Below, piece by piece: positions 17,830 through 26,452 of a stretch of 64,000 nucleotides of DNA. The stretch is taken from the NCBI RefSeq assembly GCF_023721715.1, contig NZ_JAMDLG010000002.1, forward strand, positions 1 through 64,000, written 5' to 3'. Both the position numbers and the translations under genes were made by a program. This DNA comes from Parasegetibacter sp. NRK P23. Lineage in GTDB: Bacteria; Bacteroidota; Bacteroidia; Chitinophagales; Chitinophagaceae. The notes under the pieces were generated by a model. The model saw only the letters and a list, made by a program, of their open reading frames with translations. It was not told the DNA's origin and did not search any database. Position 1 is the first letter of the stretch; every line of letters starts with the position of its first letter.

Positions 17830-19333
17830 TATACTGGAATATTAAGCTTCTCAGACTTTCGGCTATATTGAGTTCTACATCTTCCCAGGGCAGCGATACG
17901 CCCGTTACATTTTCCTGCCATAGTTTGAAGGAATACCGCGGATGGTAGGTTCTCATGTCTTTTTCAAAGAAAATCCTTTCCTCCGGGTTTCCGCCCCAGT
18001 TGATGGTTTGCACGGTTTCCGGCCGGAAGAGCAGAAGGTATTCATCCCGCTGCGTATTCAATGGAAGGGCCAGCAAGCCACTGGCTATATCCTGGAAAAG
18101 CTCAGCCCTGTCGTATTCCACTGAAAGTGCGGCAACGGGCAAGGTGGCGCGCAACTTCCGGGTATGCAGCCAAAGCAGGAGGTCGTCCGTTTCTTCCGGT
18201 GGCGGAACGGTGCCAACGCTGTAAGACCGGTTACCGAAATACAGTATCGCGCCGGATGCGGAAAAAAGATCGAGGACGGTTTTGGCGCCAAAGAGTAAAC
18301 TGCCCGGTACGTCGCCCGTTTTGAAGAGGGCTTCCACCATGGTATTGTACACCTGGTGTACTTTTTCCTCCTTGGTCAAACGTTCACGGTTATACAAAGA
18401 AGTGATCTTATTCGAGATGATGCCAGATAACAGTTCGAAAACGGCGCACATGGTATAGTTCATGGTGCGTGCGGTGCGGTGGTGGCAGGCGATGAGCCCC
18501 CAGAGTTTACCATTGAAAAGAATACGTGTACTCATGGAAGCATTCACGCGCATGTTGCCCAGGTATTCCAGGTGCACCTTACTTACCCCTCTGATATTAC
18601 AATCTGATAAGTCTATGAATGTCGCCGTAGCGGGGTTGATAACGGGGTACAACCTTACCGGAGCGTATTCACGGTTGGGAATATACCGGTACGGGTTGGA
18701 TAGATACAGGTCCCTGGCCTGTTTGGGAATATCGGAAGCGGGGAAGGTGAAGCCGATATACGATTCCATTCCTTCTTCCATGGCCTCCGCCAGTACGTGC
18801 CCGTTCCAGTCTTCATCAAACCGGTAAATCATCACTTTATCGAAACCCGAAACCTTTTTCAGTTCTGCCGCCGCCACGGTACATGCCGCCTCTGTGGAAA
18901 CGGCAGCTTCTATGTTGGACATGGCGTTTTTGATTTTCCTGAACACCCGTACAAAGTGCGCATCTTCACCTCCACCGGAGGGAAGGTTCTCTATCTCCAG
19001 GATGAAGCAGTTGTTTTTCCGGTGCGCTATCAGCGTATAGCGTTCACCGTTCAGTTCCCACAATAAAGGGAGCTTTTCCGTAACGCCTTCGGAAAGGTGT
19101 GTTTTCAGCTCCGTTATTTCTTTGTCGCTGATGAACTCCGAAAGTTTTTTCTCCACCATGTTGATGGCCGAGACACCGAAAAGCGGGAAGGTGTTTTCAC
19201 TCACCTGGATGATGGAAAGGCTGTTGATGTCCACCACCAGCAATACCCCGTAAGGTTGTATTACGTTGATGAGGTGGATGGGAACACTTCCACAGAATTC
19301 CGAGTCATATTTGCTAAACTGTTCCTGGTTCAT
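17813..19333 (-). CDS. Bacteriophytochrome photosensory module without output domain
   Basis: The protein has 506 residues and the PAS-GAF-PHY core. C14, just before PIHLINVIQPYGVLL, matches the biliverdin-attaching cysteine of bacteriophytochromes. GAF carries PASDIP, the histidine in GVSKVHLEYLGNM and ACHH; PHY carries PRYSF and an SLPWEDVE-type end. The sequence then stops, with no histidine kinase, so the signal must leave by protein contact. The proline usual in the VSP-H motif is replaced by lysine. Heme oxygenase, which makes biliverdin, is encoded immediately upstream with a 20-nt overlap, and the CheB-CheR kinase lies immediately downstream. Red/far-red sensing is inferred from the family. 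Confidence 0.92.
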   Translation of the reverse strand: MNQEQFSKYDSEFCGSVPIHLINVIQPYGVLLVVDINSLSIIQVSENTFPLFGVSAINMVEKKLSEFISDKEITELKTHLSEGVTEKLPLLWELNGERYTLIAHRKNNCFILEIENLPSGGGEDAHFVRVFRKIKNAMSNIEAAVSTEAACTVAAAELKKVSGFDKVMIYRFDEDWNGHVLAEAMEEGMESYIGFTFPASDIPKQARDLYLSNPYRYIPNREYAPVRLYPVINPATATFIDLSDCNIRGVSKVHLEYLGNMRVNASMSTRILFNGKLWGLIACHHRTARTMNYTMCAVFELLSGIISNKITSLYNRERLTKEEKVHQVYNTMVEALFKTGDVPGSLLFGAKTVLDLFSASGAILYFGNRSYSVGTVPPPEETDDLLLWLHTRKLRATLPVAALSVEYDRAELFQDIASGLLALPLNTQRDEYLLLFRPETVQTINWGGNPEERIFFEKDMRTYHPRYSFKLWQENVTGVSLPWEDVELNIAESLRSLIFQYNAENP

Positions 19334-19898
19334 TTTCCCTTATCCATTTTTCAAATAACACAAATGTCTGGCCCGCGGTTGTCAACGCCTTTTCCTTTTC
19401 CCGCGGAGAAAAGTTTTTTTCATTCAGCACCGAGCAAAATCGCTTCCACCGGTCCAGGGTATCCGCTCCGTATCCTTCAAAAAAGGCGAGTGGTAACCCG
19501 GGGTTTCCGGGTATTTTTTTAGCAATCATTTGCGCGATATGCACACCACCCAGCGTTGAACCTTCCAATACATAAAGCGCACCCAGGGCTTCTGCTTCAT
19601 CAGTTATAACAGGAAGTTCAATACACAAAGGGGTGTTGTGGAATCTGTTCCCCAAAATGTCCAGATCCTTTAATATCCATGCGGCTTTCCTGGAAGATTC
19701 TTCCCTGCCCAGTACAGCTTCTATCTTGTTTTCAAGGGGATGGTAATAACCATACATCAATCGTAGAATACTGATGTAGTCTGCATTACAGCTGATATTC
19801 CTCAGGTGGCGAAGTAGATTTTTCTCTATTGAGGCATGTGGTATTTTAGTAAAAGATTTAAGGGCTGAAGTGAGATCCGTTTCTAAGTTTAACGACAT
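19314..19898 (-). CDS. bphO: Heme oxygenase, biliverdin-producing (BphO-type)
   Basis: This 194-residue all-helical protein has the proximal-histidine region near its start (H21 in IPHASIEKNLLRHL) and the distal-helix glycine segment LYVLEGSTLGG. It cleaves heme to biliverdin, iron and CO. The biliverdin is the chromophore of the phytochrome encoded directly after it; the genes overlap by 20 nt, indicating translational coupling. It is the first gene of the photoreceptor operon. A role in iron scavenging is possible but less likely in this context. Confidence 0.92.
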   Translation of the reverse strand: MSLNLETDLTSALKSFTKIPHASIEKNLLRHLRNISCNADYISILRLMYGYYHPLENKIEAVLGREESSRKAAWILKDLDILGNRFHNTPLCIELPVITDEAEALGALYVLEGSTLGGVHIAQMIAKKIPGNPGLPLAFFEGYGADTLDRWKRFCSVLNEKNFSPREKEKALTTAGQTFVLFEKWIRENEPGTV

Positions 19899-19902
19899 AA
19901 AG

Positions 19903-19910
19903 TAAAGATA
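19903..19910 (-). promoter_or_regulatory. Candidate -7 box (TATCTTTA) of the phytochrome operon
   Basis: On the minus strand this reads TATCTTTA, 7 of 8 matching TAnnTTTG, and ends 4 nt before the heme oxygenase ATG, in the same position as the boxes of other apparently leaderless genes here. No clear -33 element was found. Confidence 0.35.
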
Positions 19911-20063
19911 TATAAACTTGTAAATGGAACTTCCAGCGCAGTGCTAATTCCGCTAAAATTTTCCGCTTTTGTAAAATATCGGAGTATGCAACTGCCATGA
20001 AAAGAAAAAATATGAAAACAACGGCTAACGTTTTATTTTCACTTGTAGATTAAAATCAACAGG

Positions 20064-21488
20064 ATGCATAAAATGGATTTTGATGCGGTGGTGGTGGGAT
20101 CAGGTCCCAACGGACTGGCGGCGGCGATCACCTTACAGCGTGAAGGGAAAAATGTGTTGCTGGTGGAAGCCAAAAAGGAGATAGGGGGCGGGATGAGAAC
20201 AGCTGAATTTACCCTGCCCGGCTTCCGCCACGATGTGTGCTCCGCCATTCATCCTATGGCCGGACTTTCGCCTTTTTTCAAAACCATTCCATTTGACAAG
20301 CTTGGCCTGCAATTGGTGCAGCCGGAAATCGCAGCGGCGCATCCTTTTGATCACGAACCCGCGGCTTTTCTCAAACACTCCATTGAAGAAACCGCTGCTG
20401 CACTCGGGGAAGACGCCGCCTTTTACCGAAAAACTTTCGCTCCCCTCGCTGAAAATTTCCCTTTGCTGATCAATGATATTCTAGGTCCGCTTAAAATGCC
20501 TGCGCATCCACTTAAATATGCTGGCTTCGGACTGAACGCGCTGCTGTCGGCCAAACAGTTCGCCGGCCGTTTCCAAACCGAACGTGCGAAAGGACTTTGG
20601 GCGGGCATGGCCGCACATTCCATACAACCGCTTTCCAATCTTACGACAGCTGCGATCGGACTGGTATTGATGACGGCAGGACACACTTCCGGCTGGCCGG
20701 TACCGGTAGGCGGTTCTCAATCGATAGCAGATGCATTGCTAAAGTATTTTCTTGAACTCGGCGGAAAAGTGGAAACAGGATTGTATGTAACAAGTCTTTC
20801 GCAACTGCCATCCGCGCACGCCATATTGTTCGATGTTACCCCCAAACAACTGCTGCAAATTGCCGGACATACTTTTTCGCCCCTCTACAAATGGCAGTTG
20901 GAGCGCTACCGCTATGGGATGGGGGTGTTTAAAGTAGACTGGGCGCTGGATGGCCCCATACCTTTTAAAGACGAAAATTGCCGGAAAGCGGGCACCATTC
21001 ATATCGGCAATACCTTCCGTGAAATTGAAGCCGGGGAAAAACTGGCCTCGGAAGGCGGGCATCCTGAAAAACCTTACGTGCTCCTGGCCCAGCAAAGTGT
21101 ATTCGACCTCACCCGCGCACCAGAAGGAAAGCAGGTGGCCTGGGCCTATTGCCATGTGCCCAACGGTTCTACAAAAGATATGACCGCGATTATTGAAGCG
21201 CAGGTGGAACGTTTCGCCCCGGGGTTTAAAGACAGAATCCTTGCCCGTCACACCATGAACGCCATGCAAATGGAAGCCTACAATCCAAACTACGTGGGCG
21301 GAGACATTAATGGGGGAATTATCGATATCGGTCAGTTGTTCACCCGGCCGGCCCTGCGGCGCTCGCCTTATAAAACGAGTAAAAAAGGATTGTACATCTG
21401 CTCTTCTTCCACACCTCCGGGCGGCGGGGTACACGGTATGTGTGGGTATCATGCGGCTAAGGTGGCCTTGAAGGATGTTTTCAACTAA
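20064..21488 (+). CDS. FAD-dependent oxidoreductase, phytoene desaturase-like
   Basis: The 474-residue enzyme begins with a dinucleotide-binding fold (VVVGSGPNGLAAAITL, then a glutamate in LLVEA) followed by GGGMRTAEF, as in phytoene-desaturase-like amine oxidases and RetSat relatives. The C-terminal FAD-contact segment SSSTPPGGGVHGMCGYHAA is also typical. No other carotenoid gene is close, so carotenoid desaturation is not supported and the substrate is unknown. AGG lies just upstream of the ATG. It is divergent from the phytochrome operon. Confidence 0.85.
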   Translation: MHKMDFDAVVVGSGPNGLAAAITLQREGKNVLLVEAKKEIGGGMRTAEFTLPGFRHDVCSAIHPMAGLSPFFKTIPFDKLGLQLVQPEIAAAHPFDHEPAAFLKHSIEETAAALGEDAAFYRKTFAPLAENFPLLINDILGPLKMPAHPLKYAGFGLNALLSAKQFAGRFQTERAKGLWAGMAAHSIQPLSNLTTAAIGLVLMTAGHTSGWPVPVGGSQSIADALLKYFLELGGKVETGLYVTSLSQLPSAHAILFDVTPKQLLQIAGHTFSPLYKWQLERYRYGMGVFKVDWALDGPIPFKDENCRKAGTIHIGNTFREIEAGEKLASEGGHPEKPYVLLAQQSVFDLTRAPEGKQVAWAYCHVPNGSTKDMTAIIEAQVERFAPGFKDRILARHTMNAMQMEAYNPNYVGGDINGGIIDIGQLFTRPALRRSPYKTSKKGLYICSSSTPPGGGVHGMCGYHAAKVALKDVFN

Positions 21489-21502
21489 ATGCTATCCATG
21501 CT

Positions 21503-21534
21503 AAAAAGTCTATTGTTTTTATAGACTTTTATTT
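21503..21534 (+). terminator. Hairpin terminator after the desaturase-like gene
   Basis: The arms AAAAGTCTAT (21504-21513) and ATAGACTTTT (21521-21530) pair around a T-rich loop and end in a T-rich stretch. It lies 15 nt after the stop codon of the preceding gene and just before the next gene's promoter. Confidence 0.6.
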
Positions 21535-21563
21535 GGTTTACTTTTTTTAGTTCACTAATATTG
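21532..21563 (+). promoter_or_regulatory. Candidate promoter of the hydroxylase-family gene
   Basis: TTTG at 21532-21535 and TAATATTG at 21556-21563 (7 of 8 to TAnnTTTG) are separated by 20 nt, the spacing expected for the Bacteroidota primary sigma factor. The leader to the ATG would be about 24 nt. Confidence 0.5.
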
Positions 21564-21591
21564 TAGACTTTTAAGTGTTACAACAGATGCT

Positions 21592-22815
21592 ATGAAGTTG
21601 AACCTCCTTGCTTTTGCTATTCCCTTCTTCCTGCTGTTCATGGTACTTGAATATGCCGTGGCGCGGCGCCGGAACAAAAAAGTATTCAATCTCCATAATT
21701 CCATCGCGAATGTGAGTATAGGCATTGCTGAGCGTCTCCTGGACGTGTTGGTAACCGGAGCTTTCTATTTTGTATACCGTTATATCCAGGAGCATTTCGG
21801 ATTCTTTTCCATACGTGGCGGGGTGGTGATGTGGGTGATCTTATTTATATGCACGGATTTTATCTGGTACTGGTACCACCGACTGGCGCATGAGGTGAGC
21901 CTTTTCTGGGCGGCGCATGTGGTGCACCACCAGAGCGAGGACTTTAATTATACGGTTTCTGCAAGGATCACCGTATTCCAGGCCTTTATCCGCACTGGTT
22001 TCTGGGCCGTTCTCCCCTTAATGGGTTTTCCTGCGGAAATGATTACCAGCATATTGCTAATGCATGGGTTGTATCCATTTTTTATTCACACCCAACTGAT
22101 CGGGAAACTTGGCGTGCTGGAATATATATTTGTGACACCTTCGCACCACCGGGTTCACCACGCCAGCAACGAGGAATATCTTGACAAAAATTATGGAGAT
22201 GTGCTGATCATATGGGATAAACTTTTTGGCACTTTCCAGGAAGAAAAAGACGTAGAGATCAGATACGGTCTTACCAGGCCGCTCAACAGTTATAGTTTTT
22301 TGTGGCAACATTTCCATTTCTGGGCGGAAATTGTTGTGGCCATGCGCACTGTGAAAGGCTGGAAGAAGAAAATGGCCCTATTGCTCGGTAAGCCTGACCT
22401 TATACCTGACTATGCACGTACGCGTTCCGAAAATTTCTTCAGAATCAGTAAACACGACAGCCCGGATATAAAAGGAAAACTAAACCAGTATGTGGTTTGG
22501 CAAATGGTGCTGATGTTTCCCCTCAGCTTCCTGACCATATTGTATGAACACCAGCTTTCTGGTATGTTGCAGTTTATGTTTGTATTGCTGATCCTGGTTA
22601 CCCTCATTAATTGCGGGGCCATTATGGAACAGCGGATCTGGGTGTTTCACCTGGAGTTTGCCAGGTGGCTGCTTTGTGTGATTGTTGTATTATATACTTT
22701 CCCCAATATGTGGCTGGGCGGTATTTTGATGGCCATTGCGTTGGTGCTGTGCTGCTTCTACGAAACTTCCTGGAAATACTATCTCAGGCTGCTGTATAAC
22801 CACCGGGTAACGTAG
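21592..22815 (+). CDS. Fatty acid hydroxylase / sterol desaturase family membrane enzyme
   Basis: This 407-residue integral membrane protein has the three histidine clusters that bind the di-iron centre: HRLAH, HVVHH and HHRVHH, with a further conserved stretch EYLDKNYGD. The membrane helices lie both before and after the catalytic block. The layout resembles alkylglycerol monooxygenase (TMEM195)-like bacterial members. They hydroxylate or desaturate lipid substrates using oxygen; the exact lipid cannot be read from sequence. Confidence 0.88.
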   Translation: MKLNLLAFAIPFFLLFMVLEYAVARRRNKKVFNLHNSIANVSIGIAERLLDVLVTGAFYFVYRYIQEHFGFFSIRGGVVMWVILFICTDFIWYWYHRLAHEVSLFWAAHVVHHQSEDFNYTVSARITVFQAFIRTGFWAVLPLMGFPAEMITSILLMHGLYPFFIHTQLIGKLGVLEYIFVTPSHHRVHHASNEEYLDKNYGDVLIIWDKLFGTFQEEKDVEIRYGLTRPLNSYSFLWQHFHFWAEIVVAMRTVKGWKKKMALLLGKPDLIPDYARTRSENFFRISKHDSPDIKGKLNQYVVWQMVLMFPLSFLTILYEHQLSGMLQFMFVLLILVTLINCGAIMEQRIWVFHLEFARWLLCVIVVLYTFPNMWLGGILMAIALVLCCFYETSWKYYLRLLYNHRVT

Positions 22816-22834
22816 CAGACAAAACATTTTCAAC

Positions 22835-22852
22835 AATGTGTATATTTTACAT
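22835..22852 (+). promoter_or_regulatory. Putative operator shared with malQ (AATGTGTATATTTTACAT)
   Basis: This 18-bp site lies 35 bp before the transporter start codon and is identical at 16 of 18 positions to a site 44 bp before the malQ start. It contains imperfect arms GTGTA and TACAT. It overlaps the presumed -33 region, as expected for a regulator of this operon. The regulator is unidentified. Confidence 0.45.
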
Positions 22853-22868
22853 ATTATTCCTATCTTTC
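22837..22868 (+). promoter_or_regulatory. Candidate promoter of the transporter/amylase operon
   Basis: TATCTTTC at 22861-22868 matches 7 of 8 of TAnnTTTG, and TGTG lies 20 nt upstream in the place of the usual TTTG. A weak -33 would fit a regulated promoter. Confidence 0.4.
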
Positions 22869-22887
22869 GGGAGAAATAACGATTGCC

Positions 22888-24213
22888 ATGCACCACAAAC
22901 CCCGGCTTGCATTCTCCCAGGTATTCAACATGAGTTTCGGTTTCCTTGGTATCCAGTTTGGATTTGCCCTTCAGAACGCGAACGTGTCACGCATCTTCGA
23001 AAAACTCGGCGCCGAGGAAAGTAAACTCGCGATTCTATGGCTCGCCGCCCCGGTAACGGGTTTGCTGGTACAGCCCATCATAGGCTATTATAGTGACCGA
23101 ACCTGGCATCCGAAGCTGGGACGCAGAAGGCCTTTCTTCCTCGTAGGGGCCATCCTTGCCAGCATTGGTCTGATACTGATGCCCAATTCCTCCGAACTCT
23201 GGATGGCCGCGGGATTGTTGTGGCTGCTGGATGCTTCCATCAATATTTCCATGGAGCCTTTCCGCGCATTTGTAGGTGATCTGTTGCCGGATGAGCAACG
23301 CACTTCCGGCTTCGCGATGCAGAGTTTTTTTATAGGTACTGGCGCGGTCATCGCTTCCATGCTGCCGTATATTTTCACGAATTATTTCGGTGTAAAAAAC
23401 ACTGCACCAGAAGGTGAGATTTCCGATTCCGTAAAGTGGTCGTTTTACCTGGGGGCCCTGGCATTCCTGGGCGCCGTGATGTACACCGTATTCACCACGA
23501 AGGAATACCCGCCGGAGAACCTGGAACAATTGAAAGAGGAGAACAGGAAGGCTTCGGTTTTCAGTGGCCTGAAGGAGTCGTTTCAAGGGATTTTCCAGAT
23601 GCCTAAGACCATGCTGCAACTTGCGGTGGTGCAGTTCTTTTCCTGGTTCGCGTTGTTCGCGATGTGGATTTATACGACGAGAGCAATGACGAGCCATGTA
23701 TATGGAACAACGGATACCACTTCTGCTTTGTACAATGAAGGCGCGGATTGGGTAGGCGTTTGTTTTGCCGTATACAATGGCGTGGCGGCGGTTTTTGCGC
23801 TGGCGCTGCCCTGGCTGGTGAAACGTACAAGCAGGAAGCTCACCCATCTGTTTTGCCTCATGGCTGGGGGCATCGGCTTAATTTCCATCTATTTTATTTC
23901 AGATCCCAATATGTTGCTGGTGTCCATGATCGGTGTAGGTATCGCATGGGCGAGTATTTTATCCATTCCCTACGCCATGCTGGCCGGCTCGCTTCCGCCG
24001 GAAAGAATGGGGTACTTTATGGGGGTGTTTAATTTCTTTATTGTGATCCCTCAGATTGTGGCCGCGGGTATACTCGGTTTCCTGCTGGAAACATTCTTCG
24101 ACAGTTCGTCCATCTTCGCATTAGTGATCGGCGGCGTATCCATGATACTTTCCGGCCTGTTCTGCCTTGCTGTCGCGGATGGCAAAAAAGTTAAACTTCC
24201 ACTTGAACAATAA
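22888..24213 (+). CDS. MFS sugar transporter, SLC45/GPH-like
   Basis: The 441-residue protein has about twelve membrane helices. The loop after helix 2 reads GYYSDRTWHPKLGRRRPF, which is the SLC45-type (sucrose/maltose) form of the MFS signature. A periplasmic GH13 enzyme gene begins 3 nt after its stop, so the pair probably imports maltose or malto-oligosaccharides released outside the inner membrane. Such transporter-amylase pairs occur in Bacteroidota alongside or instead of ABC systems. Substrate is inferred from context. Confidence 0.88.
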   Translation: MHHKPRLAFSQVFNMSFGFLGIQFGFALQNANVSRIFEKLGAEESKLAILWLAAPVTGLLVQPIIGYYSDRTWHPKLGRRRPFFLVGAILASIGLILMPNSSELWMAAGLLWLLDASINISMEPFRAFVGDLLPDEQRTSGFAMQSFFIGTGAVIASMLPYIFTNYFGVKNTAPEGEISDSVKWSFYLGALAFLGAVMYTVFTTKEYPPENLEQLKEENRKASVFSGLKESFQGIFQMPKTMLQLAVVQFFSWFALFAMWIYTTRAMTSHVYGTTDTTSALYNEGADWVGVCFAVYNGVAAVFALALPWLVKRTSRKLTHLFCLMAGGIGLISIYFISDPNMLLVSMIGVGIAWASILSIPYAMLAGSLPPERMGYFMGVFNFFIVIPQIVAAGILGFLLETFFDSSSIFALVIGGVSMILSGLFCLAVADGKKVKLPLEQ

Positions 24214-24216
24214 CAG

Positions 24217-26082
24217 ATGAAAAAGATACTGATCGCCCTGCTGCTGCTCCATGCCAGTTTTTGTTTCGCGCAAATGCCCGACGTATATCCCACCAACTGG
24301 TGGGTAGGTATGAAGCGGGGTTCGCTTCAGTTACTTGTTCATGCCGATACGGTGCTTTCACCCAAAAATGTACAGGTGAAATACCCCGGGGTTCAGGTGA
24401 AAAAAATCACCTTGCTGGAGAATCCGCATTACCTGGTAATTGACCTGGTACTTGATAAGAACGTGAAGCCCGGTACCTTTCCCATTAAAATGATGGCAGG
24501 CGGAAAACATGTGACTGTTCCTTATACGCTGATGCCCCGCGATCCGGGCAATGGTAAAACGCGTATCAGAGGCGTGGACGCATCGGATTTTATTTACCTC
24601 GTTTTGCCCGACCGTTTCAGCAACGGGGATCCTTCCAATGATGTTGTTCCGGGTATGTACGATACGGTTTGTAACCGCGCCATTCCTTCTGCCCGACATG
24701 GCGGCGACCTCAAAGGCATTCAGCAAAAACTGGATTACCTGGACGATCTTGGTGTTACCGCACTTTGGCTCAACCCGGTGATTGAGAACGATATGCCCGC
24801 TAAAGAAGAAGGGGGACGCCCACTCAGTGGGTTTCATGGCTACTGGTTCACGGATCATTATACTGTGGACCGCAGGATAGGCGGGAACAAGGCATACCTT
24901 GAACTGGCTGACGCTGTTCATAAAAAAGGCATGAAACTGATCCAGGATGCCGTGTATAACCATGTGGGTTATACGCACTGGTTCATTCTTGACCTGCCCA
25001 TGAAAGACTGGATCCACCAATGGTCGCCTTACAGAAATACGTCGTACAAGGACCAGACGCTGATGGATCCTTATGCGTCAAAAGAAGATGCCCGCACCAT
25101 GAGTGATGGCTGGTTCACCCACAATCTTCCCGACCTCAACCAGAAAAATCCTTACCTGGCTGAATTCCTTATCCAGCACGCGATATGGAGCACCGAAATG
25201 TTCGGGCTGGATGGCTGGCGCATTGATACCTATGCTTACAACGACCTGGAATTTATGAACCGTTGCAATGCCGAATTGCTGAACGAATACCCGCAACTGG
25301 GGCTTTTCGGCGAAACATGGGTGCATGGCGTGCCCAACCAGGCTTTTTTTACGAAGAATAAAATGAAAGGCATTTCTTTTTCTTCTAACCTGCCGGGCGC
25401 AACGGATTTTCAGGTATATTTCGCCATGATGAGCGCACTTAATCAACCCGATGCATGGACCGAAGGGCTCACTAAATTGTACACCACGCTCGCACAGGAT
25501 TTTCTCTATGAAGATCCTTATAAGCACTGTCTGCACCTCGATAACCACGATCTCGATCGTTTCGTTTCCGTAATTGGTGAGGATTCCGCCAAATATAAAA
25601 TGGGCATTACCTGGTTGCTTACCCTGCGCGGTATACCGCAATTGTATTATGGCACGGAAATTCTGATGAAGAACTTTAAAAATCCTTCAGACGACGCCGT
25701 TCGGGAAGATTTTCCAGGTGGCTGGAAGAACGATAAGGTGGATAAATTCAGGAAAGAAGGCAGAACGCAGGCAGAGAACAGCGCTTTTGAATTGGTAAGA
25801 AAGCTCGCCGGTTACCGGAAACGAACACCCGCGCTGCAGCATGGAAAACTAATGCAGTATGTGCCGGAAAATGGCGTGTACGTGTATTTTAGGTACGATG
25901 AAAACAAAACTGTGATGATTGCTGCGAATACAGGAAAGAACAAGGTTGACCTTTCCACAGCGCGTTTTTCAGAAAGGATAGGGGCACACAAAACAGGCCT
26001 GGAGGTGCTTTCAGGTGCTACTGTTGCATTGGATAAGCTTTCTCTCGCGCCATTCGAAACCCTGGTGATCGAACTCCGCTAG
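24217..26082 (+). CDS. Periplasmic GH13 alpha-amylase family enzyme (neopullulanase/cyclomaltodextrinase-like)
   Basis: This 621-residue enzyme starts with a clear signal peptide ending near CFAQ (about residue 21). An N-terminal beta-sandwich of about 100 residues precedes the GH13 barrel. Catalytic residues are D337 (GWRIDTYAY, nucleophile), E366 (FGETW, acid/base) and D445 (LDNHDLDRF). The layout resembles SusA of Bacteroides and cyclomaltodextrinases, which cut starch, pullulan or cyclodextrin to short maltodextrins in the periplasm. Translationally coupled to the transporter; no susC/susD genes are in the window. Confidence 0.92.
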   Translation: MKKILIALLLLHASFCFAQMPDVYPTNWWVGMKRGSLQLLVHADTVLSPKNVQVKYPGVQVKKITLLENPHYLVIDLVLDKNVKPGTFPIKMMAGGKHVTVPYTLMPRDPGNGKTRIRGVDASDFIYLVLPDRFSNGDPSNDVVPGMYDTVCNRAIPSARHGGDLKGIQQKLDYLDDLGVTALWLNPVIENDMPAKEEGGRPLSGFHGYWFTDHYTVDRRIGGNKAYLELADAVHKKGMKLIQDAVYNHVGYTHWFILDLPMKDWIHQWSPYRNTSYKDQTLMDPYASKEDARTMSDGWFTHNLPDLNQKNPYLAEFLIQHAIWSTEMFGLDGWRIDTYAYNDLEFMNRCNAELLNEYPQLGLFGETWVHGVPNQAFFTKNKMKGISFSSNLPGATDFQVYFAMMSALNQPDAWTEGLTKLYTTLAQDFLYEDPYKHCLHLDNHDLDRFVSVIGEDSAKYKMGITWLLTLRGIPQLYYGTEILMKNFKNPSDDAVREDFPGGWKNDKVDKFRKEGRTQAENSAFELVRKLAGYRKRTPALQHGKLMQYVPENGVYVYFRYDENKTVMIAANTGKNKVDLSTARFSERIGAHKTGLEVLSGATVALDKLSLAPFETLVIELR

Positions 26083-26323
26083 GTTATTTTCTCCCTTACT
26101 TACCGTTAAAACACCTATTGTCTGGCATGGTACTGGAGGTGTAAATTTGTGTTCTGCCGGCAGGTGTTCACAAACCACCGATGTTTGTGCGCAGGATAAT
26201 TCATCCACCGCGATAGAAGGGGTGATTCATGAAAACAAATGTGTATGATGGGAAAAGTGATGCAGGGAGCAGGCTTGGCGAAGCTGTTCACTGGTTAAAA
26301 GAGATTGTTCCTCAGATTTTAAT

Positions 26324-26357
26324 AATATCACCCGGGAACTTTTTCGGGTGATATTTT
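26324..26357. terminator. Hairpin between the amylase and glgB genes
   Basis: AATATCACCCG (26324-26334) pairs with CGGGTGATATT (26345-26355) around a T-rich loop, followed by a short T run on the plus strand and an A/T-rich stretch on the other. It is the only clear structure in the 370-bp gap 26083-26452. That gap has no convincing gene; a partial AATGTGTAT word at 26238 resembles the start of the malQ-type operator. Confidence 0.55.
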
Positions 26358-26452
26358 CCTCGACCCATGCAGGTTGAAGAATCGATGAAATACAATTGTG
26401 GTGCATAGAATGGTGCAACTCCTTATTTCGTATCTTCATCGAAACGCACGGA

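Noticed and set aside
20064-22815. A carotenoid biosynthesis cluster
   Set aside because: Only a desaturase-like and a hydroxylase-family gene are present; phytoene synthase and cyclase genes are missing and each gene has its own signals.
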